A stretch of 64,000 nt of DNA from JAHRAW01 sp965226545 (GCA_965226545.1 OZ245364.1:806001-870000); one strand, 5' to 3'; shown: positions 8,200-16,333, counted from the first letter of the stretch. Program-made: numbers and translations. Notes: generated by a model from the sequence alone, not told the origin.

Positions 8200-8679
8200 T
8201 TACTTTGACGGTCGCCATAGTTTTTCACCCATCACTTCCGGTGGATATAAACCAATAACCGCTTTTCCAGACAGACAAATGGGAGTCGGGTTTGTTGGAT
8301 TGGTCAGATACCGACTAATACTCGCTTTAACATCGCCTTTCTTAAAGGCGGAGTCAGACCGACGCAACACATCGACTTTTTTGCCTTTGTAGCAGTTGAA
8401 TTCAGGGTAGCATTTCTTTATGGATGAGCGAGGCATGGATACACCTTGCATGTGCGCGTAAAAAAACCAAACATCATAATCTTTGATGCCGGTTATACCG
8501 TCGCAATAATGGTCGGCTGCCCCTTGGCAAAGCGCAACGAGAACAAGTTTGTTGCGAAATGGTGCGTAGCGCGGCTTGTCGACAAAAAATTGGTCCATTA
8601 CTCTCTCGCCAACCACAAGCAATTCGCGTAAATCGTGTCGAGTGATTTTTTCGAAAGTGCGGGATTCTGAATCTGACAT
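8200..8679 (-). CDS. 159-residue hypothetical protein (intact member of a two-copy family)
   Basis: The ATG at 8679 (MSDSESRTFEK) has GAGGT upstream. An earlier in-frame ATG at 8739 lies across the upstream terminator and was rejected. The soluble protein contains HDLRELLVVGERVMDQF, ALCQGAADHYCDGITGIKD, YDVWFFYAH and KKVDVLRRSD. A frameshifted homologue lies at 9685-10193. GI.D.DVW.FY... followed by a basic KVDVL strand suggests a small alpha/beta nucleotidyltransferase- or nuclease-like fold, but I cannot assign it. Bounded by its own terminator and a TATAAT-containing element. Confidence 0.65.
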   Translation of the reverse strand: MSDSESRTFEKITRHDLRELLVVGERVMDQFFVDKPRYAPFRNKLVLVALCQGAADHYCDGITGIKDYDVWFFYAHMQGVSMPRSSIKKCYPEFNCYKGKKVDVLRRSDSAFKKGDVKASISRYLTNPTNPTPICLSGKAVIGLYPPEVMGEKLWRPSK

Positions 8680-8706
8680 GGAATTTACCTCGTTGAATTT
8701 CGGCGC

Positions 8707-8737
8707 ATTATACAAAAAAGGCGGGCTTGCGCCCGCC
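8707..8737 (-). promoter_or_regulatory. compact terminator plus -10 element (repeat family B)
   Basis: Reading the minus strand, GGCGGGC-GCAA-GCCCGCC hairpin, then TTTTTT, then G, then TATAAT (8707-8712). The hairpin ends the 8759-9208 gene. The TATAAT lies about 28 nt before the ATG at 8679, a suitable place for the -10 box of the next gene. The same arrangement recurs at 9266-9294 and, partly decayed, at 10648. Confidence 0.65.
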
Positions 8738-8758
8738 ACAATTTGTTTTGCCTTGCGA

Positions 8759-9208
8759 TTAATCGCAGGTGTATTGGCTGCGGAGAATTTCTTTTACAAC
8801 CAACATATTGTCGGGTTCCCCGTTGTAGCGATTCTCGAAGTTGAGTCGCACATTGCGCACGGATTTTTTTCTCTGCAATATCAACCGCCCGATAAACTGC
8901 TCGCCTTGTTTGGTCAATTCCACTTCGGTGTGATGCCCTTGCTTTTGGTCGGATTGCTTAATCACCTCAAAAACACCGACAAAAAGATAGGTTTGCTTGT
9001 CTTCGGGAAGGCGAATCATCGCAAAAATAAATTTGCGATTGAAATCTTGATTCTCGCCTTTCCACGCTTGCCAGCCATCAAGGTTTTCTGAATCTTTGCA
9101 CCATTCGACCAACGGGTCTAACCCGTGTTCGTTGATTTTCGCAAAGTGCGCTTTGTACTCATTCGGATTGTCAATCGCCCAAATATCTTTAAGGTAAATA
9201 GCATTCAT
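8759..9208 (-). CDS. N-terminal domain of a GIY-YIG-associated protein, without the nuclease domain
   Basis: The 149-residue protein starts at the ATG at 9208 (GGAG upstream). It shows DIWAIDNPNEYKAHFAKINE, PLVEWCKDSENLDGWQAWKG, FNRKFIFAMIR, TYLFVGVFEVI and IGRLIL. From memory, this order matches the domain that precedes the GIY-YIG nuclease in a family of 250-300-residue proteins. Here the protein ends after the first domain with an unrelated tail (NMLVVKEILRSQYTCD), so the nuclease part is absent. It may be a stand-alone version or an old truncation. Confidence 0.65.
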   Translation of the reverse strand: MNAIYLKDIWAIDNPNEYKAHFAKINEHGLDPLVEWCKDSENLDGWQAWKGENQDFNRKFIFAMIRLPEDKQTYLFVGVFEVIKQSDQKQGHHTEVELTKQGEQFIGRLILQRKKSVRNVRLNFENRYNGEPDNMLVVKEILRSQYTCD

Positions 9209-9265
9209 GGTTATGCTCCGGTGGTTAATGAAAATAAAAGCCGCCGAGTTGGTGGCGGTGTGGGC

Positions 9266-9294
9266 ATTATACAAAAAAGCGGGCTTGCGCCCGC
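9266..9294 (-). promoter_or_regulatory. compact terminator plus -10 element (repeat family B)
   Basis: Minus strand: GCGGGC-GCAA-GCCCGC hairpin (9279-9294), T-run, then TATAAT (9266-9271). It sits between the gene ending at 9368 and the start at 9208, and would serve both as terminator and as -10 box. Confidence 0.6.
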
Positions 9295-9367
9295 CCTTGT
9301 TAGCCCGCTTCTTTCCATTGCGGCGCGGATGTATTGCGCGGCGTTGTTGGTCGAGGCGTACTTTTGT

Positions 9368-9631
9368 TTAACTCGTGTTAGCGCGCATTTTCGTAAATAC
9401 ACCGCTGGCAAAGCCAACCGCAGCCCAAAACACGCTCTTTAAAAAATCGCCGGCGATTAACCCACTTGCAGCCAACACAGCCGTGATGGAAATCACAAGC
9501 ACGATGATAAACGTGCTTGTAGTGTAAGGCCCCCACCCATCTGTTTTTGTGTGCCAAAAACACGCTAACGCACCAAGTGCCAGCAATGTGACAACGGCAA
9601 AAGCCGCCCAGTGCATACAATCATCAAACAT
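9368..9631 (-). CDS. small membrane protein, three predicted TM segments
   Basis: The 87-residue protein starts at the ATG at 9631 with GGGGA 8 nt upstream. Hydrophobic segments lie at about residues 6-22 (AAFAVVTLLALGALACF), 36-54 (TSTFIIVLVISITAVLAAS) and 60-77. The compact hydrophobic layout resembles phage or plasmid accessory membrane proteins, but no family is recognised. It lies immediately downstream of the frameshifted gene at 9685. Confidence 0.6.
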   Translation of the reverse strand: MFDDCMHWAAFAVVTLLALGALACFWHTKTDGWGPYTTSTFIIVLVISITAVLAASGLIAGDFLKSVFWAAVGFASGVFTKMRANTS

Positions 9632-9684
9632 TGTTATTCCCCAATGAAGTAAAAAAATTAATCGGCGATGCCCGCCGCCAACGG

Positions 9685-10193
9685 TCAACCAACGGCTTCG
9701 CCGTTATACCAAATCACTTTCCCCAATTGCGCCGGCGGATGCAACAGCACCACCGCCGCCTCTGCCAAGTAGTGTGCGGTAAGGGAGGGTTTAGTTTCCA
9801 AAAAGTGACGGATGATTTCGGCGGGGTTCTTGCCGACTGCATCGATGCGACGCACCAATACATCCACTTGAATGTCGCCACACGGGTATTTGGCGTTTTC
9901 ATAACACCACCGCCGTGTTTTGGTAGCGGGATGCAGTTTGTCCATACCACGAGGTTTGCTTTTGTCGTAAAACAAAAACACATCGAAGTCGCCGTAAGGG
10001 GTTGCGCCTTTGTGATAATGCATCGCGGCACTTTGTGCAGTTGCGAGCCAGGGCGGGCATTCACGTTGCCGTCAAACTTATCTCGGCTACCCTGCAACAG
10101 TTCCGCCAAATCGCCTTTGGTAATCTGCACTTTAATTTTTTTGGCGGCGCATTTTCTTGCGTCGTTGTTTTTGTCTTTGCCGTATTTAGTCAT
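9685..10193 (-). pseudogene. frameshifted homologue of the 8200-8679 gene
   Basis: The ATG at 10193 (GAGG upstream) opens a frame with KVQITKGDLAELLQGSRDKF, matching the N-terminus of the 8200 protein (ITRHDLRELLV). The matching remainder (ATAQSAAMHYHKG against ALCQGAADHYCDG, then YGDFDVFLFYD, IQVDVLVRRID, VVLLHPPAQLGKVIW) is in a different frame. That frame has a TGA just upstream of the junction, near 10070. About 15 codons also seem to be missing at the junction. Simplest reading: a decayed duplicate; a sequencing error or programmed frameshift is less likely because of the deletion. Confidence 0.75.
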
Positions 10194-10313
10194 GGTCGTA
10201 AACCTCGAGTTAGATAAGTCGATGTTGCGCGATGGATTGTAGCGGATTAATTCAGTGGCGTTTACTTTGCCGATGAAGCCGAGACCGTCGGTGCGAGTTA
10301 TGCAACAAAAAAA

Positions 10314-10331
10314 GGCGGGCTTGCGCCCGCC
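10314..10331 (-). terminator. Rho-independent terminator (repeat family B core) of the zinc-finger gene
   Basis: GGCGGGC-TTGC-GCCCGCC with a left-hand A-run; 20 bp past the stop of the gene ending at 10352. Confidence 0.8.
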
Positions 10332-10351
10332 ATGTGTGCAAATGGCAGTTG

Positions 10352-10588
10352 CTACTTGCTGAAATGTTCGCCACGGCAACCGTCATGGCTACAATGAGTG
10401 TACTCATCAGGCAGTGGTGAAGTGTGAAAAAAATCGCACCACAAGCAAGGGCCGTGCAAATCCGAAACTTTCCCGCAAATAGTGTTAGGACATGTATACT
10501 TTTGACCTGCTTGCGGGTGTTTGGCTTGCAAATTGTCGGTCCCACATTCATCACAAGTAACAAATATAGTGTCTATATCATCATTCAT
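10352..10588 (-). CDS. 78-residue multi-cysteine (zinc-ribbon-like) protein
   Basis: Eight or more Cys/His are spaced as metal-binding knuckles: CDECG, YTCPNTICGK, PCLWCDFFH, HCSHDGC. The arrangement resembles two zinc ribbons in a small soluble protein. GAGG precedes the ATG. A minus-strand TATAAT at 10648-10653 is a likely -10. No specific family recognised. Confidence 0.65.
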   Translation of the reverse strand: MNDDIDTIFVTCDECGTDNLQAKHPQAGQKYTCPNTICGKVSDLHGPCLWCDFFHTSPLPDEYTHCSHDGCRGEHFSK

Positions 10589-10647
10589 CGTATTGCCTCT
10601 TAAGGATTTTGTCAGCGTTGCCGACGGTTAACAATCAAAGCCCATGC

Positions 10648-10670
10648 ATTATACAAAAAAAACGGGCTTG
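10648..10670 (-). promoter_or_regulatory. TATAAT element with a decayed terminator half (repeat family B)
   Basis: The sequence GCATTATACAAAAAA plus GCGCAAGCCCG is the same as in the other family-B elements, but the far arm of the hairpin has been lost. There is no minus-strand gene behind it to terminate (the neighbour at 10773 is on the plus strand). Only the -10 half is therefore needed here. Confidence 0.5.
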
Positions 10671-10772
10671 CGCAATGCCAACTTTGCCGCGAACGACGGC
10701 AGGCAATTAGGTACAATGTTTATAGTTTTTCACGCACGATTTTTTTGACCAACTTAACTGAGGGCAAATAGC

Positions 10773-11252
10773 ATGACGATTATTAACGAACCGCAATTTT
10801 GGCGTATGCAACTGCATCCCAAATGTGAGACGCCCGAGGAGAAAAAGGAATGCACCGACATGTGCCTTGCGCAGTGTCGTATTGGTTTGGATTTTGAGAT
10901 ACAAGATTTGGGGAGTTTGCAAGATGTTGCCCCGTCAGCCCTGGGTAGTGAAAAAGGCTACTACGGTTTCTATAGCCGTATGGCGATTGGCGACTTTGTT
11001 TTAATTACCATTGGCGATATGCCTTATGCATTAGTCAAGGTAGCCGGCGACTACGAGTACAGTGCTGACCCTAACAGTGCTGGCATATGGTGTCGCCATC
11101 ATCGCAAAGTTGATGCGCCGGCTTATTACGCCGATTACGAAGACCGGTTGCCGAAAGACAAGTTTCCATCAACTAAAGCGATACAGCCTGTTGATGACCA
11201 AGCAGGCAAAGTTTACAAATTTGTGGATGCGTGGGTTGTGTTAATCACGTAA
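10773..11252 (+). CDS. 159-residue soluble protein with a PUA/EVE-like beta domain
   Basis: The ATG is preceded by GAGGG. The pattern FWRMQLHPKCETP, GLDFEIQDLG, RMAIGDFVLI, ALVKVAGDYEY, WCRHHRKVDA resembles PUA/EVE-like modules that bind modified bases in restriction-associated proteins (GD.V.....G...G.V.GDY.Y....HHR..V). No nuclease or NTPase part is attached. It is the only plus-strand gene between 4.8 and 26 kb and has its own strong terminator. The fold assignment is inferred from memory of the family pattern. Confidence 0.6.
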   Translation: MTIINEPQFWRMQLHPKCETPEEKKECTDMCLAQCRIGLDFEIQDLGSLQDVAPSALGSEKGYYGFYSRMAIGDFVLITIGDMPYALVKVAGDYEYSADPNSAGIWCRHHRKVDAPAYYADYEDRLPKDKFPSTKAIQPVDDQAGKVYKFVDAWVVLIT

Positions 11253-11259
11253 ACCACCA

Positions 11260-11286
11260 CCCGCCCTTCGGGGCGGGTTTTGTTTT
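11260..11286 (+). terminator. Rho-independent terminator of the 10773 gene
   Basis: CCCGCCC-TTCG-GGGCGGG followed by TTTTGTTTTT: 7-bp stem with a UUCG loop and a good T-run. Confidence 0.9.
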
Positions 11287-11296
11287 TCTTTACCCC

Positions 11297-12130
11297 TTAT
11301 TTCGTCCAAGAAATCAGACGATGATATTCTGAGTCGACAACTTTTTTCGAGACATTTTCAAAATCAAGTTTTTCGACGCTCGTTGCCGATAAAAAAGTAA
11401 TCGGTGGTTTATACCCGCCTACACGGTCATACTCATGAATCTCGCTGTCCGTGGGCAATATTTTGCTAAAAGCAAAATCTCCAATATCCGCCGATGTGAA
11501 TTCTTGGTAATCACAACTCATTCCGCGTAAATCTGGTTTGTCTGATTCGGGGTTTTTTATTTGATAATTAATCAGCCATTTTAACATGTGTTGAGCATAC
11601 GACAAAAAATGATTTTTTCGGCGGATTGAGCCAATGTGCACATCATCGTTCGTCAACGGTTTATCTTTAAGTCGCCGTATAAAAGCAATGCGGATTTGTT
11701 TGTCAAATGCATCTGTTGCATCAGATACTTGCAGGAGAATCGCCACACCAATTTCAATGTTAATCGATTTGCCTGCTACAAGGTTAGTCAGCCCGATGGT
11801 GAAGTTACTTTGCTGAATCTGTGCATCTGCACCGGCAATTCGCCGCAACGTATCGCGTGTGCGGAAGTACCAAAGTGCCAACAGCACAAATAACGACAGT
11901 GCGAACGGGTGTGCAAATCGCTTCGCATAATGTTCGGTTTTTATCTCGTCAATTACAGCCGACCAGTTGAAGCCAAAAAGTTCGCAATTGTCGCAACTGT
12001 TGGACAAAGTTAAGCGCCAAAAGTAAAAGCCGAAAGCAGCGCAAGCAATCAAGCAAAAAAGCCGGAAAAGTTTGCTGTCGGGGAGTTTCTCCCAGAGCCA
12101 CTTCGTACATCGTTTCAAAAATTTAATCAT
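11297..12130 (-). CDS. member of the 'FRTYD' paralogous membrane family
   Basis: The 277-residue protein has hydrophobic segments near residues 23-42 and 75-90, then LALWYFRTRDTLRR. The helical block IEIGVAILLQVSDATDAF, FIRRLKDKP, YAQHMLKWL and finally DLRGMSCDYQEFTSADIG follow. Order and motifs match the 529-1338 protein and the four genes at 18906-22533. The extracytoplasmic loop between the TMs has a CDNCELFG cysteine pair seen only in this copy. The start ATG has no strong Shine-Dalgarno. A minus-strand TATAAT lies in the palindrome at 12161. Confidence 0.75.
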   Translation of the reverse strand: MIKFLKRCTKWLWEKLPDSKLFRLFCLIACAAFGFYFWRLTLSNSCDNCELFGFNWSAVIDEIKTEHYAKRFAHPFALSLFVLLALWYFRTRDTLRRIAGADAQIQQSNFTIGLTNLVAGKSINIEIGVAILLQVSDATDAFDKQIRIAFIRRLKDKPLTNDDVHIGSIRRKNHFLSYAQHMLKWLINYQIKNPESDKPDLRGMSCDYQEFTSADIGDFAFSKILPTDSEIHEYDRVGGYKPPITFLSATSVEKLDFENVSKKVVDSEYHRLISWTK

Positions 12131-12160
12131 TGTCGTACTCTGTCAGTGAAAAAAAGTTAA

Positions 12161-12179
12161 GCATATAAATATTATATGC
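12161..12179 (-). promoter_or_regulatory. 19-bp palindrome containing TATAAT between two minus-strand genes
   Basis: GCATATAA-ATA-TTATATGC is a perfect 8-bp inverted repeat. It could act as an A+T-rich terminator for the operon ending at 12236 (GTTAACTTTTTTT follows on the minus strand after TTAA), as the -10 region of the next gene, or as an operator. Which of these is not decidable here. Confidence 0.45.
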
Positions 12180-12235
12180 AAACACGAGTGGATATTTTCA
12201 TTGGGTTAACGGTTTTTTACGGCAAACAAATTCAC

Positions 12236-13210
12236 TTACTTCGCCGCCACCAACCGCCCCACCACATCCCGCCCAAAATCCACCCCACACAAATCATCCA
12301 CCAACCGTGCCAACCGCACTTGACGCAACTTCGGCGGCTTGCCGGTCAATTGGTATTTCCATCGCCGCATTTGTTCGCTTTTGTAAAGCATGCAATACAT
12401 CCGTTCATATAAATTTAACTGCGCGCGCAGTTTCTTTTGGCATTGCGGCGAATATAAATCGGTAAACTTTGCGACTTCGCTGCGGTCAATTGCATTGCCA
12501 AACTTATCGACGGCATTAACGTCGCAAAGGGCATTCTTTAAATAATGCAGATGGAAATACAAAATTCCCATGTATTCACTCGGCAATGTGCGCAGATACG
12601 GTTTATTAATCGATTCATAACGCGGACGGTTGCGATAAAACACATTGGGGTTAACCGGGTGGTAAACGTGGTCTTCGGTGCCGCCAAATAACCCGCCGAG
12701 ATTAACGCCAATCGCGCCATGCGAATCGTGCATTAAGTTAAGCCCTGAAAAATAATAGGTCTTCATCTTGTTTGCGGCGATGTCCGCGCGGATGGTTGCA
12801 ATCACCGGCGCAAGTTTGCAATCAATCGCCAAATGGTCGGCATCGAGTTTCGCCGCGACCGAGTAAGTGGTTTTGGAAAGTGCATAGTTATAATAATTCG
12901 CCATGCTATGCAACGAATCCGCTGATGTGTTTGCGTGTTCGGCGGTCAGCACTGGATGCACTTTCGGCAAGTAATGACACACCTTAATTTTACGCGGATG
13001 TGCGTTTGCCAACTCGTGCAGAATCGATTCGGTATTGTCGGTGCAGTCGTTATAGCAGGCGATAATTTCATCGTAATAATCCAAATGCGACAAAATCGCC
13101 AAGCGTACAAACTGCTCTTCGTTTTTGATTCGCATATACGCACTGATGCCCGGCTTGCGCGGCGCGGCAAGCATATCGGGGGTAAAGCGGAATTCGGCGT
13201 AGTCGGTCAT
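12236..13210 (-). CDS. glycosyltransferase-like protein, GT-A type (paralogue 2)
   Basis: The 324-residue protein has PGISAYMRIKNEEQFVRLAI, then YYDEIIACYNDCTDNTESIL (nucleotide-sugar binding region as in GT2/GT92-like enzymes), and KLDADHLAIDC, which supplies a DXD-like metal site. Its ATG overlaps the stop of the upstream paralogue by 4 bases. About two thirds of residues match that paralogue. It is the last gene of the licD-containing operon. Donor and acceptor unknown. Confidence 0.75.
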   Translation of the reverse strand: MTDYAEFRFTPDMLAAPRKPGISAYMRIKNEEQFVRLAILSHLDYYDEIIACYNDCTDNTESILHELANAHPRKIKVCHYLPKVHPVLTAEHANTSADSLHSMANYYNYALSKTTYSVAAKLDADHLAIDCKLAPVIATIRADIAANKMKTYYFSGLNLMHDSHGAIGVNLGGLFGGTEDHVYHPVNPNVFYRNRPRYESINKPYLRTLPSEYMGILYFHLHYLKNALCDVNAVDKFGNAIDRSEVAKFTDLYSPQCQKKLRAQLNLYERMYCMLYKSEQMRRWKYQLTGKPPKLRQVRLARLVDDLCGVDFGRDVVGRLVAAK

Positions 13211-14214
13211 GGCAGGCGACGCAATACATCGCGCTCGAAATCGATGCCGCGCAAATCATCCGCCAACCGCGCCAAGCGCCATTGGTACATATTGGGCGGC
13301 GTGCCGGTCACTTGATATTTCCATCGCCGCATGCGTTCGCTTTGGTAAAGCGTGCAGTGCATCCGTTCATACGGATTTAACTGCGCGCGCAATCGCTTTT
13401 GGTAGCGCGGCGAATTAAGTTCGGCGAATGAAATCACTTTGCTGTGGTCAATTGGTTTGCCGAATGGGTCGAGCGCGCCGCGGACGCAAAAATGTTTTTT
13501 CAGATACTTTAAATGAAAATACAAAAGCCCAATGTACTCGCGCGGCAATGAGCGGCGAAACGATTTGTTAAGAATTTCAAACCGCGCGGCTTGTTCATAA
13601 ACACTTTGCGGGGTGACTGGATGATACAAATGGTCACCGTTGCCGGCAAACAACTCCGCATCGTTGGCAACAATCGCTTTGTTGCGGTCGTGCATTAAAT
13701 TAATCCCTGAAAACGAATAAATCTTTTGCTTGCCGGCTTTAATGTCGGCGCGAATCGTTTCAATCACCGGCGCAAGATTGCAATCAATCGCCAAATGGTC
13801 GGCATCAAGTTTCGCCGCGACCGAGTAACTGGTTTTGGAAAGCGCGTAGTTATAATAATTCGCCGTGCTATGCACCGAGTCCGATGCAGTGTTTGCGTGT
13901 TCGGCGGTCAGCACCGGATGCACCTTCGGCAAATAATGAAAAACCTTAACTTTATGCGGATATTGATTCGCCAACTCGCGCAAAATCGATTCGGTATTGT
14001 CGGTGCAACCGTTATGGCAGGCGATAATTTCATCGTAATAATCCAGATGCGACAAAATCGCCAAGCGTACAAACTGCTCCTCGTTTTTGATTCGCATATA
14101 CGCACTAATGCCCGGCTTGCGCGGGTGGCTAAGCATCTCGGGGGTAAAGCGGAATTCGGCGTAGTCGGTCACGGTGTTGTTGCGGTGGTCGGCATCATCA
14201 GGCGGCATCATCAT
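13207..14214 (-). CDS. glycosyltransferase-like protein, GT-A type (paralogue 1)
   Basis: The 335-residue protein shares MRIKNEEQFVRLAILSHLD, NGCTDNTESIL, YSVAAKLDADHL and SGINLMHDRNK with its downstream neighbour. A run of three ATG codons (14214, 14211, 14208) overlaps the methyltransferase stop as TGATG. A GTG at 14171 directly before TDYAEFRF would give the same N-terminus as the neighbour. The tandem pair arose by duplication and both are probably inner-membrane-associated enzymes of glycan assembly. Confidence 0.75.
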   Translation of the reverse strand: MMMPPDDADHRNNTVTDYAEFRFTPEMLSHPRKPGISAYMRIKNEEQFVRLAILSHLDYYDEIIACHNGCTDNTESILRELANQYPHKVKVFHYLPKVHPVLTAEHANTASDSVHSTANYYNYALSKTSYSVAAKLDADHLAIDCNLAPVIETIRADIKAGKQKIYSFSGINLMHDRNKAIVANDAELFAGNGDHLYHPVTPQSVYEQAARFEILNKSFRRSLPREYIGLLYFHLKYLKKHFCVRGALDPFGKPIDHSKVISFAELNSPRYQKRLRAQLNPYERMHCTLYQSERMRRWKYQVTGTPPNMYQWRLARLADDLRGIDFERDVLRRLP

Positions 14215-14948
14215 CAATCGGGCTTGCGCGCAAAAACATTATACCGAAATCGATTGTTTTCATAGCCGTCTATTTGTTGCGGATGAAAAGTGACATCGGT
14301 GATGCCGTGCGCGGCGAATGTCGTTGCAAACCAACTCTGCACATAATACAAATGCTCCAAGCCGCGATACTTTTCGCGATAGGCGGCATCGCCCAATAAG
14401 CCGCGCCGAAACTGCATCGCCTCGGCTTCGGTCGCCGCGTCCGGCACATCCAACACCGCCACGGCGCGCCGTGATTTGCGAATCATCAACGCCAACACCT
14501 CGGCGGCGTAATGCAGCGATGGAAAATAAAAAAACACGCCGCTTGCCAACACCAAATCGTATTGCGGCGTCGGCGACAACTGCGCGGCTTCGCCGTGCAT
14601 AAACCGCGATGCATCGTTATTTAACTGTTGCGCGCCCGAATCTTGCGCGCCCAAATGTTGCGCGGCGATTTGTAAAAGGTTGGCGGAATAATCCAAGCCG
14701 CCGACGGTGCAGCCGCGTTGGTGCAGGGGCAACAAAAACGCGCCCGAGCCGCAGCCGACATCGTAGACCGATGCATCGTCTCGCAATTGCAAAGCGGCGG
14801 CGACCGAATGCACATAATCGCGCCACGCCGATTCGCTGATGTCGCCGAAGCCGGTGTCGTAGCCGTTGGCGGAAAGCATTCGCTGCAACAGCGTACGCTT
14901 ATCGGCCGGCAAAGTTTTATTCGCCCAGATGTTTCGCCAGTTGTTCAT
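14214..14948 (-). CDS. class I SAM-dependent methyltransferase
   Basis: The 244-residue protein has motif I VYDVGCGSGAFLLPL, motif II GGLDYSANLL and a motif IV-like DLVLASGVFFYF. These are the glycine-rich SAM-binding loop and acidic ribose-binding residue of Rossmann methyltransferases. The start overlaps the stop of the oxidoreductase gene by one base (TAATG). Within this operon it could methylate a sugar hydroxyl or the nitrogen of an amino-alcohol head group. The latter would fit the adjacent PLP/cytidylyltransferase and LicD-like genes but is inference. Confidence 0.85.
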   Translation of the reverse strand: MNNWRNIWANKTLPADKRTLLQRMLSANGYDTGFGDISESAWRDYVHSVAAALQLRDDASVYDVGCGSGAFLLPLHQRGCTVGGLDYSANLLQIAAQHLGAQDSGAQQLNNDASRFMHGEAAQLSPTPQYDLVLASGVFFYFPSLHYAAEVLALMIRKSRRAVAVLDVPDAATEAEAMQFRRGLLGDAAYREKYRGLEHLYYVQSWFATTFAAHGITDVTFHPQQIDGYENNRFRYNVFARKPD

Positions 14949-16333
14949 TATGCATCGTCCAAAACATTATCCGCGCCGTTATCAAACAATAAGTCAGCAA
15001 GCACTTGCGCGCCGATGTCGTGTTGATACAGCCAGATGCCGTCCATCGAACCGGTGAACGAAGGCTCGCCGCCCAATTGCGCGGACGGTTGAAAACCGGA
15101 TGATAAACCCATAAACCATAAATTCGATACGGCATCGGCGGTGGCAAAGTTGGTCGAGTCGGCTTGTGCGGCATCGTTGGATTGAATGAACGGGCGACCG
15201 TGCGGGGTGAGTTTGTAATGTCCGCGTGTGCGTTGAAATTGTATTGCGCGACCGGCGGCGTTGGTGGCGTCGTCTGTGAACGGCGGCAAGGTTTTAAGAT
15301 AGCCAAACGCCGGCACGATGAGGGCGGCGGCGTCGAGTTGCGCTTTAATCGCATCGTGATTGGCGTCTGATAATTGCATTGTGTGGATAGTCGGTAATCC
15401 GTCGACACTTACGCCTGCACTCAAGTTGTCTTGATGCAATCGCAAATACAAATCGCGCGCCGGTCCGCGCAAGCCGGATAAGCGATTAACTTGACCGGTC
15501 AACGGACAGATGTCACGCGCGGTGGGCGATTCGCCATGCGCGCGAGCGGCGGCGGCATCAGGATACCAAACGCGGCATCGATTGCGTTGCAACACAATGC
15601 ATTTATGCGGCGGTGCATTATTAATGCATGCCTCGTTATGCAATCGCCATACCATCGACCATGCGCTGTGCGAATTGCCGATGATAACGATGTCGCCTTG
15701 CGTTGGCGGCGGCAAGATGTGTGCAAGATTTGGTTCGCATAACAATGCATCGACCGGAATAGTGATGCTTGCATAATCGCGCAGTGACAGTTCGGCGGTG
15801 ATTTTACTTGCAAGAAGATGCTCGGGGCATTGACGCGCACCGGCGGTGATGATTAATTTTTTAGTGTGCACTGTGCTAATGCGGTTGTCACGCTCGACCT
15901 CGACCTTAAAGCCGCCGTTCGAATCCATCTGCACCGCGCGTACGGTAGTTTTATATGCAACTTCACCGTGCGCAGTTGCATCGATTTGCGCATGCATACA
16001 CCGCACCCAATCCTCGACAAATGCACCAACATACCGCAGATGCACCTCTTCCTCTTTATGCGCGGCAAGATACTGCACCGATGGTTTATCGCATAATGCG
16101 CGGCGCACTTTGGGCCGGGCGTTATCCAAAAATTCGATAAACGCGCCGGCTTTGGAATTGGAATAAATGCGATACCGCCCGAGGCTGCTGCGCCAATCGT
16201 GGCGCGATTGTTTTTCGCACAACAACACTTTCATCTTGCCGAGCGCATCGAGTTGCCCGTCGGCAATGGCGCGCGTCACCAACCCCGCACTTGCCGCGCC
16301 GCCGCCGACTATCACCAAATCATATAATTGCAT
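14948..16333 (-). CDS. FAD-dependent oxidoreductase / N-hydroxylating monooxygenase-like protein
   Basis: The 461-residue protein has an N-terminal FAD-binding motif DLVIVGGGAASAGLVTRA, a second dinucleotide motif GDIVIIGNSHSAWSMVWRL at about residue 210, and AALIVPAFGYLKTLPPF near 340. The two-dinucleotide-domain layout with the late (A/P)(T/F)GY motif is typical of flavin monooxygenases such as ornithine/lysine N-hydroxylases, and of related oxidoreductases. It lies between the nucleotidyltransferase-aminotransferase fusion and the methyltransferase, so it may oxidise the same small-molecule precursor. The substrate is unknown. Confidence 0.7.
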   Translation of the reverse strand: MQLYDLVIVGGGAASAGLVTRAIADGQLDALGKMKVLLCEKQSRHDWRSSLGRYRIYSNSKAGAFIEFLDNARPKVRRALCDKPSVQYLAAHKEEEVHLRYVGAFVEDWVRCMHAQIDATAHGEVAYKTTVRAVQMDSNGGFKVEVERDNRISTVHTKKLIITAGARQCPEHLLASKITAELSLRDYASITIPVDALLCEPNLAHILPPPTQGDIVIIGNSHSAWSMVWRLHNEACINNAPPHKCIVLQRNRCRVWYPDAAAARAHGESPTARDICPLTGQVNRLSGLRGPARDLYLRLHQDNLSAGVSVDGLPTIHTMQLSDANHDAIKAQLDAAALIVPAFGYLKTLPPFTDDATNAAGRAIQFQRTRGHYKLTPHGRPFIQSNDAAQADSTNFATADAVSNLWFMGLSSGFQPSAQLGGEPSFTGSMDGIWLYQHDIGAQVLADLLFDNGADNVLDDA

